Position numbers and translations under genes: made by a program. The notes beneath the pieces are model-generated. The model was not told the origin of the DNA and did no database searches. It was given only the letters and a program-made list of their open reading frames with translations. A stretch of DNA of 64,000 nucleotides, from positions 469,501 to 533,500 of the forward strand of contig JAVDOI010000041.1 of NCBI GenBank assembly GCA_032191485.1. The letters are read 5' to 3'. Positions 33,925-45,104 of this stretch are shown piece after piece (position 1 is the first letter of the stretch; each line of letters opens with the position of its first letter). This DNA comes from Leptoclinus maculatus. Lineage: Eukaryota; Chordata; Actinopteri; Perciformes; Stichaeidae.

Positions 33925-34450
33925 TTATGAGAGGTACGCGGGTGAAGACCGACGACCAAGTATCTTGAGGATGGTCGGAAATCCTTGGCTTGAAGCGGTG
34001 GAAGCGGCACCAAGTAACTCTGAGTATTCTGGATCGGGCCAAGATATGGCGAAAGGTGAGCCGGAGACCGCGACAGGGGATCTGCGGGGGAGTTTGGCTG
34101 GCGGAACTTGAGCTTAAGTAGTCCCGGATGGTTCGTACGGACTTGAGTACGAGTCTGGTCGGGAAAGGTAGATGGGTTGAGGCGGACCGTATTGGTTGGT
34201 CTTACGGTATTTGAGGTGATAGACGACTGTGTCGGGAGGATGGATGTGATGTCTGACGCAATGGCGTGTCGGGACGGATGATGGTTGGAGTCCAGGGCGG
34301 TGAACTCGGAGCAGTGAACGAAGCTGGCAAGAACGTGGACTTTAATGCTTTGTCCATGAAGGGAGACGGATGACCTGAGCTGAGGGTGAAGATGCCACTG
34401 GTGAGGAGGTCCGAAGTGAGGGGCAGCCGTTTAGGCGTAGTTTGGCTTAA
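33925..34450 (-). pseudogene. Ngaro tyrosine recombinase remnant
   Basis: On the - strand, pieces in changing frames read RLPLTSDLLTSGIFTLSSGH (near 34440-34390), VVYHLKYRKTNQYGPPQPIY (near 34225-34165) and GAASTASSQGFPTILKIL followed by GRRSSPAYLS and a stop (34012-33925). The last piece is the conserved C-terminal box of DIRS/Ngaro recombinases around the catalytic Tyr. Frameshifts prevent a full protein. Confidence 0.7.
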
Positions 34451-34819
34451 CGGACCTGCGAGTAGCATGGCGACGTGTGAGTGGGTAGGCTGGGCACGGA
34501 GCCCCTGAGGACAGTTGTGTAGAAGTTAATTCCACTACGTAAAACCTGTACGGTGGAGGCTTGACCTAAAGGAGGGAAATGGATAAGTGACTGAAGTTCG
34601 TGGGGGTAAGGATCTCGAGTGATAGGAATGGAAGGCTGAAGGAGTCACGAAAGCTTAGAATCGGTTCTGTCCGGTGAGGTACGATGAGTGCTTGGGGGGG
34701 CGACGTTTGTTGAGGATGCCATCTGCGCTATATTATGAGTGGATGGCAATGGTCTATAAGGACCATTAATGCCCCAAAAATGGCTACTATAACTATGGGA
34801 TGCGTTTCGTGGATGACGG

Positions 34820-35260
34820 AGGAAGGTGTGGGGGATGAGAATTCAAGTGGCCAAGGACAGATTGTCACTGTAGAAGCCGTTGAAGCTGATCGAGGGTGCT
34901 GCGTCTGTGAAAAGCTGGATGACTTCCGGCTTGGTGATTTGTACGTCGTGGAGGAAGGAGATGCCGTTCCATGAGGAGAGGAACTGGTGTTATTTCGCTC
35001 GGTTTACGTGCTTCGTCGAGTGTGGCGTGGTCAAGGAGGTTTGTAACAGTGGCGGCGACTAGCGGGATGTGTGGCAAGGAGGATTGTTTAATCTATTGAT
35101 TCTATTCATTTTATCTGGTGGAGGACAGCAGAGTTTTTTTAGACCGTGTGCTGGGTAGCGTGACGTGAGGAAGTCGTCTAGGTCGGTGATTTGCACCACT
35201 GAGCCGTAGCTCGCTGGTGTGCCGTGAGAGATCGTCAAGTAGGCCGTGGGAAAATATCCG
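34820..35260 (-). pseudogene. Ngaro RT/RNase H remnant
   Basis: On the - strand FLHDVQITKPEVIQLFTDAA, followed by PSISFNGFYSDN, fits the start of a DIRS-type RNase H domain (catalytic Asp in FTDA). It ends at a stop near 34835. Further upstream (near 35190) VQITDLDDFLTS could be the reverse-transcriptase xxDD box. Most of the RT is missing or unrecognisable. Confidence 0.5.
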
Positions 35261-35825
35261 GATTGGCTTAAATCGGTCCGGAAATAATATATATTAATTG
35301 GTTGCTTTGAATAATTTGCCATGGTTGAGCGTCTGGGCCTGCAACATGGCTGGCTACGTAATTAAATACTCTTCCGTGCTAGTGGGTGACAGTAGAATTG
35401 GGTGATGCACCGAGAGGTGCTGGTGATGTCTGCCTTGGGTGACCGGCTTCTTCGCCTGCGAGGCGGATGGGGAACGTGGCGTGATCGATTCTTATGTACT
35501 TCATGGAGTAGGCCAGGCTGGGGAATAGGTGGAGCCTGGTGATGTCTGTGCAGGTGGGGAGTGGCTGTTAGGGTGCAGCGGTCGAGCTTGGTTAGCGATT
35601 CCCGGGAGATGTGGGAGATTGCGTGTGGATGGCTCGATAATTGGGCGAGGTCCGGGTGGTTACCGGTGATCGATAGCCTGTGTTGTGTTGAACGGAAAGG
35701 CAGGAGCGAGGGAAGAGGAAAAGATGCTGGGATGAAGGGATGCATGGGCGTAGGTTGGAAGTGCAGATTGGGGAAAAGAGGCTGCGGGGTGAAAGCCCTG
35801 ATGCGGAGAGAGTAAGGAGGGGGTG

Positions 35826-36209
35826 CTATACGAACTGGCCCTCTAGGGGGGTTGGTGTGAGTGACTGGGCTTGTCTGAGCGTGTTGCGCGTTGTGACGTC
35901 GTCGACGTAGCGCCTAACGCTGGCTCTGCGATCGAGGGACGTGTAGTGCCGAGCGTCCGTGAGCGGTTTGAAGAGCTTCGCTTTTCTGTCGGACTGGTGG
36001 AAATGGATGTTGAGCTGGGTGAGTGCATGCTTCAGTCGAGAGACTGTCCACTCGGAAATGCGGGATGTATGGGGGCCATCGGAGTGTTGGCGTGGAGAAG
36101 AAGGGTCGCTGTGGTTTTGGCCGTTAGAGCGGCAGGATCTCGAGGGGGGTGGAAGAGCGGCGTTGTGGAGGGACGATGTCCCTCGGGTTGGAAGGCGAAG
36201 GACCGACAA
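35826..36209 (-). pseudogene. Ngaro gag-like ORF with SAP-like helix, copy 1
   Basis: A 127-codon frame with SEWTVSRLKHALTQLNIHFH, a SAP-like helix-turn-helix pattern, followed by RKAKLFKPLTDA. It is basic and rich in Arg/Ser/His. A diverged second copy is at 36943-37212. No catalytic motif. Confidence 0.4.
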
Positions 36210-36942
36210 CTTCGGAATTGTCAGAGTATAGGGTTAGCTGTGGCTAAGAGTGAAACTGGTAGTGGTGTGGGGGGGGGGGGGGGGAGATCGGAGGACGTCG
36301 GCTGTGGAAATGAGGAGGCGCGTTTATGACGGGATGGCAACGCTAGTGGGGGTAGGGGTGGAGGAAGAGAGAGAGGGGGGGGGGCGGCATAGGCGGGAAG
36401 AAACGACTGTTGCGTCCCTGGGCAAGATAACCAATCCCGAGCTGCTCCCATAGCTGTGCCATATACCTACCTGTTCCCTGTTGTTGGAGCGGTCTGTGCA
36501 GCTGGGGTAGCCAGTGGAGGTGGGAGGAGTTAGCCGAAGTGGGTGGAACATGGAAGGTGGAAGTAAGAAAACATGAAAGGATGCCAGGATGGAGGGATGA
36601 ATGTGCATGGGTTAATCGTGAAGTTAGGGGGGAAAAACATTACGAGGAGATGTCTCTGGCACGGAGGGCGCTTGGCAGCCAGAGTCAGTATGGCATGGTA
36701 CAACTTAAGGCGGGACACAGTCAACTGCCCTTCTCTAAACACGTTTAAGTCGAGGCCAACGGCAGACTGGAAGCAGCAGCTTAATTTACGCTACTACACT
36801 TTCTCCTACTGAAAGCCGTATCTCTGACTCCTGCGTGCAGTTTAAACGGATATTTAATCGTGACTCGTCTTGAAGAGGATCAATTCGTAGCCTTGGTACC
36901 AGGCTCGTAAACCTAATCGGGTACTTATAGGCCGTTTTAAGA

Positions 36943-37212
36943 TCAGGTTAAAGATTCACGATCAGAGTATACGACCTGGCCCTCTGGAGGGACTGATGTG
37001 GATGGATGGCTTCTTCTGCCGTGTGATGCGTCATGACGCCATCGGCGCGCGCCTGACGTGATGCCGGAAACCCGGAAGGGCTCTGGGGGCTCGGAGAGCG
37101 AGAGAGCTGTTTCGCTACGGATGCTCGTTTGGTTTGGAGAGTTTTGCTTTTTAACGGACTGATGTAAAGGAATGTTGCGTTGGATGCTTTCTTCGTTTGA
37201 AAGACTGTCCAC
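36943..37212 (-). pseudogene. Ngaro gag-like ORF, diverged copy 2
   Basis: The DNA of 36960-37260 aligns with 35826-36085: both run from a CTGGCCCTCT block through a GACGCC/GACGTC block to the GACTGTCCACTCGGA block. The encoded frame starts MDSLSNEESIQRNIPLHQSV. The element therefore carries a tandemly duplicated gag-like region. Confidence 0.4.
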
Positions 37213-37624
37213 TCGGAGAAGTGGGATATGCAGAGACTGTCGGAGCCTCGGAATGGAGAATGAGGGTCGCGGTGGTTTCGCCGGTCGTTCGAGCGCCTGG
37301 CTTCCGGCGGTCGGGAGAGCGGCGTGGGGTGAAGAGTGAGATGGAGAATCGAAGGATGCGATGACGAATCGGGATCTCCCCGCGGGCTGTTGGAAGGCGG
37401 GGGCGGACGGCTTGGAGTTGACGGAGAATCGTTATCGAGAGCTGCGGGAAATGTGGATGGCTAAACGCAGCCGAAGTTGCTAGCGACGAAGCGTGGTGAG
37501 AGAAGGAGGGAGCTACGGGATATGGCTGGTCGTCCGGAAAGGTTGAGGAAGAGCCTTTGTAAGGTAAGCGGTTTTAAGATGTTGCTTGTCTGTCGTGCCT
37601 CGTTGAAGCGTATGCAAGCTGGGT

Positions 37625-37936
37625 CTGAGAGCGTTGCTCGTCTGTCTTAAGTCGTATGAAGGCACTCGGAAATGCGGGAGCGAAGTCAGAGAGCGTTGCT
37701 CGTCTGTCTTAAGTCGTATGAAAGCACTCGGAAATGCGGGAGCGAAGTCAGAGAGCGTTGCTCGTCTGTCTTAAGTCGTATGAAAGCACTCGGAAATGCG
37801 GGAGCGAAGTCAGAGAGCGTTGCTCGTCTGTCTTAAGTCGTATGAAAGCACTCGGAAATGCTGGAGCGAAGTCAGAGAGCGTTGCTCGTCTGTCTTAAAT
37901 CGTATGAAAGCGAAGTCAGAGAGCGTTGCTCGTCTG
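37625..37936. repeat. 62 bp tandem repeat, about five units
   Basis: The word GCGTTGCTCGTCTGTCTTAA starts at 37631, 37693, 37755, 37817 and 37879 (period 62). A shortened last unit starts at 37923. It lies in the 5' leader of the Ngaro-like element, before the gag-like region on the - strand. Confidence 0.9.
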
Positions 37937-38045
37937 GATGTGGGGTAAGGGTCGAGGTAGAGGGATGTGGGGTAGGGGTCGAGGTAGAGGGATGTGGGGT
38001 AGGAATGGAGCGTCTGCTGAGTTAGAGAGCGTCTGTCGTACGTCG

Positions 38046-38167
38046 TGTGAAGACGAGAGTCGAAGAGGGAGTGAACGGCGGTTCGTTGTGCTTAAATACT
38101 CTGTGCAGAGGAAATGAGCTGTGTTCTGGGCGTGGCCCTGTTCCTGAACAAAGTTTATGAAACTATA
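38046..38167 (-). repeat. Ngaro split direct repeat A1 (5' terminus)
   Basis: Left terminal repeat of the element on the - strand, identical to A2. It abuts the Helentron frame: the downstream sequence TAAAATCAGTATCG continues the 18-residue-repeat ORF. Confidence 0.9.
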
Positions 38168-38168
38168 T

Positions 38169-39197
38169 AAAATCAGTATCGTCTCGGTACCGGGCCATAA
38201 ATTGCTGTTTAAGTTTCTGTCTCAAATCAGGATTGTCCTTGTAACGAGAGAGCACGTACTGTTTTTGTTTCTGTCTAAAATCAGGATTGTCCTTGTAACG
38301 AGAGAGCACGTACTGTTTTTGATTCTGTCTAAAATCAGGATTGTCCTTGTATCCAGAGACCACGTACTGTTTTTGTTTCTGTCTGAAATCATCATCGTTT
38401 CTGTAATGAGAGGAAATGTACTCTTTCCGTTTTTGCTGTAAGTCAACATTGTCTCTTGTATTATTTATTTTCATTTCTCTAAATTCAGGATTGTTTCGAT
38501 AATTCCAGCTTGCTTGATATTTTTTCTTTGCTTTATATGCTATATTTGAAGCATACTTTTCCCTTTCTTTCCTTTTCTGATTCTCTTTTCTTTGTGGAGT
38601 TTTTCCTGAGACCAATAGTCTTCTCTTCATTTTACTCCTTTGGTGTTTACTAAACTTTGACAATCTACAGATGGTTTCCTGCAAAACGGTATCAGAGAGA
38701 TCACTGGCAACAGTATTTATTATTGAAGGAGAAATGTTTGATTCATTGACAGAAGCATCATGTGATGGAAGGAAACTGAATTCACTTGAGGGTTCTGGTT
38801 TATTTTGGGTATCAGGGAAGATGACCTCTTGTTGTCTCACAGATGATGTAAAAGTGACGTCGGTGGACTCTCCTGTCATTATGTTATCAGAGGGATCACT
38901 GAGAACAGGGTTTATCACTTCAGCAGTCAATTCTGATTCACTGTGAGGAGCATCATGTGATTGGAATGATGTGATGAGGACTTCTGGTTGTTTCACAGCT
39001 GTGGTGTGAGGAGACATTTCAGGTAAAATGTTCTCAGGACGATCAGTGGCTGTGTTTGTCTTTAGAGTCGGTGAGTTTGATTCATCAACAGCTTCATCCA
39101 ACAGAGTAGGTTCATCCTCAGTGACAGCTGTAGGTCTGCAGTCTGTGTTTGGGAGAGCATCATTCAGGTTGACTGTGTTCACATTGTAAAACTCCAC
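38169..39197 (-). CDS. Helentron ORF segment with 18-residue repeats
   Basis: About 343 codons. The N-terminal half is acidic and Ser/Thr-rich. The C-terminal 120 residues are at least four units of an 18-residue repeat (core YKDNPDFRQKQKQYVLSR), visible as a 54 bp DNA repeat with starts near 38227, 38281 and 38335. The frame ends where the Ngaro-like element begins. No ATG-based start is evident: the frame follows the peptidase ORF after 5 bases in another frame, so the two were probably one polypeptide. Confidence 0.7.
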
Positions 39198-39202
39198 AGG
39201 CT

Positions 39203-40291
39203 TTACTCATAGTTACAGGAGGACTGTGTGCCCATCATTCTGTAGGACTTCTTGAGCCTGTCAATCATATCACTGAGACGTGTGAATGTCACCATGACAG
39301 CGGTACCAGGAGTACGTGAACCGGGGGGTAGGGGCAAACCTCTGGCTGTTCTGGAGTGTGGGTCAAAGAAACCGTATCTGCCTGACCTGGTTCTGAATAC
39401 TGCAATACACAACAGTCTCATCAACAGCAAAGCGTACTTCACATCTGACAACAAGCAGCTCAGTCCTGACTCCAGGTCCAGAAAGCTATCGACAGCTCCA
39501 GGTAAAGGTTCTCCTAATGTGCCGTACCTAGAAAGTTGTGTCATGTCCACATAATGTGTCAACCTGCGTGCAGGAACTTCATCAGGGAGCTCATCGGTAG
39601 TCAGATAGATGTGATCCACGACCCTTTTCCTGGTCTCTCTATACATCGTGTTACCTTTATCCAAAACAAGGTCGAGGTCTGCTCTGGTGATGTTTTCATT
39701 CTCATGAAGGAATGCAAGAAAGGTTAGTGAGTTACAGGTACACTGCTGATTTCTGGATCTGCCGTATTTAACAGAAGCCTGGCTGCGGGATGCACGGACA
39801 TGTTGTTCATCTCCCAGATTTACACAGTCTGCATGAGAAGGTCCTGCTGCAAAAGCCTGTGGTACACATGATGCATCACTTTGACCTCTGTGGTTTACCT
39901 GCTTCACATTAGAAGACCCTGCCTCACATGACTCATCACTGTGTTGTCCTCTCTTTACATCGTCTGCATATGATACCTGTGGTACACGTGACACATCACT
40001 TTGACCTCTGGAGTTTTCCTGGTTGACATTAGAAGGCCCTGCCTCACATGCAGCATCACTGTGTTGTCCTCTCTTTACAACGTCTGCATAAGAAACCTCT
40101 GGTACACATGAAGCATCAGGCTGACCTCCCTGTTTCACACTTCCAGCATGAGACGCTGCAGACATCTTAACTTCTCCACTGCTCTGAGGACCACCACATT
40201 CTGCTTCTTCAGTCGTTGTTGCACAGTGAATCTCATCAGACCTCTGCCAGCGCAGCTTCTGAGCTTGTGACCTCTTACCCTTCCTTGGCAT
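39203..40291 (-). CDS. Helentron-associated C76-like cysteine peptidase ORF
   Basis: 362 codons starting MPRKGKRSQAQK (ATG 40291-40289). Residues 50-170 carry three imperfect 40-residue repeats (GQPDASCVPEVSYADVVKRG and similar). The C-terminal half has QCTCNSLTFLAFL (Cys186 the likely nucleophile) and YGFFDPHSR (Asp310/His312), a Cys-His pattern of viral-tegument-type C76-like peptidase domains seen next to Helitron-like proteins in fish. Peptidases of OTU or related type are known in Helitron2 proteins; the precise class here is my inference. It stops at 39203 just before the next Helentron frame. Confidence 0.65.
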   Translation of the reverse strand: MPRKGKRSQAQKLRWQRSDEIHCATTTEEAECGGPQSSGEVKMSAASHAGSVKQGGQPDASCVPEVSYADVVKRGQHSDAACEAGPSNVNQENSRGQSDVSRVPQVSYADDVKRGQHSDESCEAGSSNVKQVNHRGQSDASCVPQAFAAGPSHADCVNLGDEQHVRASRSQASVKYGRSRNQQCTCNSLTFLAFLHENENITRADLDLVLDKGNTMYRETRKRVVDHIYLTTDELPDEVPARRLTHYVDMTQLSRYGTLGEPLPGAVDSFLDLESGLSCLLSDVKYALLLMRLLCIAVFRTRSGRYGFFDPHSRTARGLPLPPGSRTPGTAVMVTFTRLSDMIDRLKKSYRMMGTQSSCNYE

Positions 40292-43200
40292 TGTTGTTGT
40301 GTTTCAAAACCACAAATGTTATTGTTTTACTTTTATTGTACAAAATCAAGATATAATATTAATGGTAAAATATTACTATTAACGAAGCAGGATCTGAAGA
40401 TAGTAGTAACCTGTGTCTGATTTTAGTAATCAAAAGCACTTAGGAATGATAAATTAACTCACAGAAGAGTTCTGGGTTAAATGCTTCAAAACTATTCAAT
40501 TTATAATTATACACCAAAAGAGACTTCACAGTATCCAAGCAAATGTTTGATCCACAAAATCCTAACCAAGTCTGTATAAATAAATTGTGTTCAAAATATA
40601 ACACAATAAAGAGATCAATATTAATGCTCCAATTTTACTTTACTGAGACAATATGATATTTGTATATTTTAGTGTTTGTGATACAAATTATTTGAATGTC
40701 AAATTCAGTGACAGTAACCTTAATTATATTCCTTACAGTCTTAATATATTAATGCTAATATATTTAGGTTAATATCTAAACACCAAAATCAAAAAAATCC
40801 AGTTGTTTGACTTATTACAGCAAATGAAGGTTTAAACAACAAATCACTTCTACACACTGATTTAAATAGTGTGATCAGGTCTTTACTTGGTCTGTATACG
40901 TGTATAAGGGACTGTGTACTAAAGGAACAGATTGTACTTCATATTAAAGATGCTTCTCAAAGAAATCTGTGGAAATATATATATTCAATGTAAAAACTGA
41001 AGTTTAACACTGACACACAACTGAAGACAAATGATGCTACTTCAAATACTGTTGATTGAAGCCACCTAAATCTCAATAAATGTTTTTTGTAGTAATACAA
41101 TACACTTGAACTTGTTAATTGAAACTGTAAAGACTTCAGTGAGATTTCAAAAAGCCTCAATTTATAGCTCGTTAGTATAACTACTACTAAGGAAACAGTA
41201 TTTAAAGTGTACGAACCAGAATGTATGAACAATTTAAGGCTGACGCACTACAAAGAATATATTAATTTCAAAGCTTTGTGTAATATGTAAAGATTTAAAT
41301 TACACCCAGAATACACAATTTAAATATTTACTACCAACACAACCAGTAGTCCAATATCAGCTATGATCTGTTCTGACCCTAAACTGTTTGCACTCACCAG
41401 CAGAGAATAAGTTAATACTACTACACTATACTATGGTTTATGTTCAGAATCAGGAAGAGTTGTCGTGGCAGTGAGATGACAGATGAATGCTTCTGAAGAA
41501 CGTTGGGTCTGCAGACAGGAAACAGACACTCCAAATAAATGCACTTCCTCCTGATAGATGTCTGGATTTTATTTCAGTAGGAACAGGTTAGACAACAAAA
41601 CACTTCTACACACTGAATGATTCAAACAATGGATGTTTAGATGGAAAATAATTTAAATAATAGTGAATACAATGTATGTAGTGGTATTACTTTTACTCGT
41701 ATGTAGACTAGTCAAGTGAACAGTTTGAGTGTGAAATATCTGTTACCAAAACAAACCTCTGGGTACAAACCAACAGAGCTCCTCAGCAACAAAGATCAGG
41801 AACAACTGGACTTATTCTCTAATGTGGATCTAATGTTTATGTATATTAACTAGAATGCAGTTCTTTAATTATGTTAATTGAATCATGCACAAGAATTTAT
41901 ATACTTAGAAATTTACCAGATTTAATTCTAAATTATAATTTATTTTTACCAAATGTTTGTGATAGAAGTGTAACTTTTTCAATTACAACTAAATGATGTG
42001 TATGTCTTTTTCAATTATATGTTCAAACAAATTTTGTTGAAAAAATCTCAAATAGTATATTTCAGATGTGTTGTTCAATTTGTACAAACAGTAATAGTAT
42101 TCTATAGATGTATATGATGTAGATAGAAGATTGAAAGAGGTGAGCGTGAGAGGAGAATCTCTCAGATCATTCAAAAAGATAGATCAGGTACCAGTAACCC
42201 GAGGATTGTGAGTGGATCAGAGGATCAGTGGAGAGACAGAGAGTGGGAGAGATGAGAGACTCTCAGGTTTTCGTTCAACAGACAGGTTGTGATAACCATG
42301 TAATTCAGTTCAGAATTCCAGTAATTTGTTCAGAAGTTTTTCAGAAGGTTCGGTAGGTTTGGAAAGTTCGGTAACAGATGGAGTGGGATAGAAGAGGGAT
42401 ACAAAGAATGAGTTCAAAATCAAAGACAGAGCGGTACATTGACAGGAAAGCTAGAGGAACCAATGCTTAGACAGAGTGGATACAAGGTATAGGAAAGACA
42501 GAGAGCCAATATGATAGAGGAGAGGGGAGACAGCTGGACAGCAGGACACCTGTAAGACACAATAAAGACACACATTAGACAGCAGTCTGAATAACAAACT
42601 AAGTAACTTCTACTCTAAGCTAACAGATCAGTGAAGTGTCTGCTCACATGACCATAATGTAAACACATCATGACAGTAGAACAGGTAATACTGCACAGAT
42701 TTATGTGAAATATCATGAAATGATATGAAGTATGGCTGGTTTAGAAGTCTCACATTTCCACTAACTACAACTTCACTACAGTGTGTTTAAAACCTGCAGT
42801 ATGAAGTGTTTTAAGTAAAAGTGTTGATTCATATGTGAACTTACTGTCAAGTCACCACGGAGACACCAACTCTGATCTGCAGTTAGAGACAGGAAGGAGG
42901 AGGCCAGAAGAAATGGAGAGAGAAAGAAATGATCTTTACTTTCCTATCAGAAAACCAGTGTGTCACATCTCATTTCAATCTAGATCAAACTGTTATTCAG
43001 GGTGGGTCATTTAGTGTTCAGTACGTAATGAATGGAGTCCTGTCGAGGCTACATTTGGATGGGAAGTCATTCTTAATGTAAACCAATGTAATATTAGTTT
43101 AGTAATAGCAAAATGATAATTCATGTGTGTGAACTTACACTTCAGAGATGGCAAGGAGTCACAGTGATGGTCTGCAATCAGAGACAGAAAAGAGGAGGAA

Positions 43201-43950
43201 GGAGGAGGAGGGGGAGGGTGAGAGAGACTCATCATTACAGCTCATTTTATTTCCTTGTTAATTATCAAAGTCTCATTCGTGAGACTATAGAATTACCCAG
43301 GAACTTATGTTAGTCTTCAATAAATATCGTTAAGTTGCTTTAGAGATAAATAAATCACACAAAATAAATTAATCTGGTGTGAATCTAAACAAAATTAAAT
43401 GGTCTAAGATACTTAACAGTTAAACATCAAGTTATGTGATCTATTGTCAATTTGAGTTACAGTATGTCCGTACTTACCAGCCAAAGCGCAGATGTGGATC
43501 AATGTTCTCTTTGCCTAAGAGAGGAAACAATATTATTGTCTTCCATGTGTATGAGCAATAAAGGGTTAAAACTAGCAGAACTACAGAACACCCACAACAC
43601 ATGACAGCTCCATCTCAGCTCTATGTGAGGGCTCACTGTGGACTAATAATGGATGATCTAATGTCTCTGTATACTGAATATATAAAGTCATGTTCCTATA
43701 GATATTAGTGATTACTACAGCATACTATCAGCATCATATGAACAAAGGTTATTTGTACATTAAGGTCTAATTCAAGATCACAACGCTTGTGTATGATCAA
43801 GTGTGCTTGGCATGTGTCTATTGGTCACTTTTGGTTACAGATTTACACATTGAGACATAAAGTGGCCAGAATGGTAATTGAACAGCTTTAACTGCAGATT
43901 AAACTAACATGAACAGTTATATAACACTGTGACTGTAACGGGGGGGGGGG
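40292..43950. other. AT-rich spacer with possible small exons
   Basis: No coding gene is recognised. On the - strand three short intervals have acceptor- and donor-like borders: near 43480-43518 (CTCTCTTAG ... CTGGTAAGTAC), 43131-43166 (CTGATTGCAG ... GTGTAAGTTC) and 42852-42884 (CTAACTGCAG ... ACAGTAAGTTC). The last two share flanking words and look like duplicated exons of about 33 nt. They could be leader exons of a transcript running toward the Helentron. The rest is AT-rich and featureless. Confidence 0.3.
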
Positions 43951-44246
43951 AAGTCCTCTAAGACCTGAATGACTGTATGAGAGAGAGACACACACACAGA
44001 GAGAGAGACACAGAGAGAGAGACACACACACACAGAGAGAGAGACACACACACACAGAGAGAGAGACACACACACAGAGAGAGAGACACACACACAGAGA
44101 GAGAGAGAGACAGACAGACAGAGAATTTTGAAGCCCAAAAGCATTTAAACTGCACTGCTGAAAACCCATCTAGTTGAAATGTCTAACTATGGTGTCTGTA
44201 GCTGAAAGTATGAGGAAGAAGAAGGCTTTGAAAGTACGGACGCGGC

Positions 44247-44560
44247 TCAAGGCCTTAACAAAAGCCTAAAGTTAAAGGTGACTTACATAAAAAGTTACAC
44301 TTTAAAAGTGTGTGTGTGTGAAGGCATGTGCAGTGACGCATGGCCAAGGTGACCTGGCAGACATTAATGCGACGGCAGGCCTCAAGGCCTGTGAGAAGGG
44401 TTAGGAAGGTTCAGGTCCGAGACTGTTACATATTACCTAGACAGTACCTGTCCTTACTTAACCACGAGGTCCCCTGGAAAGTCCCTGCACATGAGTGAGT
44501 GTGTGTGTGAGTGTGTGTGTCAGTCTATGTCGTAACTGCACATCCGTGCAGCAGGCGCCG
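44247..44560. other. Copy-B-specific block (~310 bp)
   Basis: In copy A the words GTACGGACGCGGC and CCGTCTTACAAGAG are adjacent (near 307-327). In copy B they are separated by about 310 bp starting CTCAAGGCCTTAACAAAAGC and including TG-rich stretches near 44310 and 44497-44520. Its boundaries share only a few bases (GGC), so insertion into B and deletion from A are both possible. Confidence 0.6.
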
Positions 44561-45104
44561 TCTTACAAGAGACACAGAGCCCTATGCCTCTTTCAGTTAC
44601 TTTTTTGTTTTACTGTATTTTTCATTCATTGTTTTGCTGAGCAGCAATATGGTGCCGTTAACACCTAATAACCAGGGCCTTCCGTGCAGAAGGAATCCAC
44701 AATTTCGCAAATACTCCAGCTCATCTAACAGTTAGCACAACATGATGAACCCAGTAGCACTAATCCGTCTCTGAGCTTCTGTGCACCGTTTTGTAATGCA
44801 GCTCCAAAGTGCTCTACTGTGGTAAGACCACGCTCACATTGTAGACAAGACAGGCGCTGTTTGAATCTCAGTGAACATGAAAATAATTCTCCTCCAGTCT
44901 GACTAAATATGTTAACTTTATGATCTTTTGATGTTTGTGTTTTGAGCTAACTTAGCCAGCTGGTTATTGATTATTATTATTAATATAATTATTATTGACT
45001 TATTGTATTATTTAATGAATCTCTGAATTGTTGTTTCATGACATCTTGTTATTTAGTGTCTGGTGTCTTCTCTCTCTCTCTTTCATCTTCTATCATCTCT
45101 CCAG

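Larger units (their letters stand above)
32851..38167 (-). mobile_element. Ngaro/DIRS-type tyrosine-recombinase retrotransposon, degenerate
   Basis: On the - strand the order is A1 (38167-38046), internal region, B1 (33860-33457), A2 (33456-33335), short spacer, B2 (33254-32851). A1 and A2 are identical over 122 bp, and B1 and B2 match over 404 bp. This A1-internal-B1-A2-B2 layout of split direct repeats is the signature of Ngaro elements. The internal region has remnants of gag-like, RT/RNase H and tyrosine-recombinase sequence in that order. It sits inside a Helentron reading frame with no clear target duplication, as expected of recombinase-mediated integration. Stops and frameshifts make it inactive. 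Confidence 0.8.

Noticed and set aside
33902..36453. + strand Gly/Arg/Glu-rich frames across the Ngaro internal region
   Set aside because: Opposite strand to the recombinase and RNase H remnants; composition reflects G-rich minisatellite-like DNA.
38163..38441. CRISPR-like array suggested by regular 54 bp repeats
   Set aside because: The repeats are in frame (18 codons) in a eukaryotic transposon ORF, without distinct spacers.
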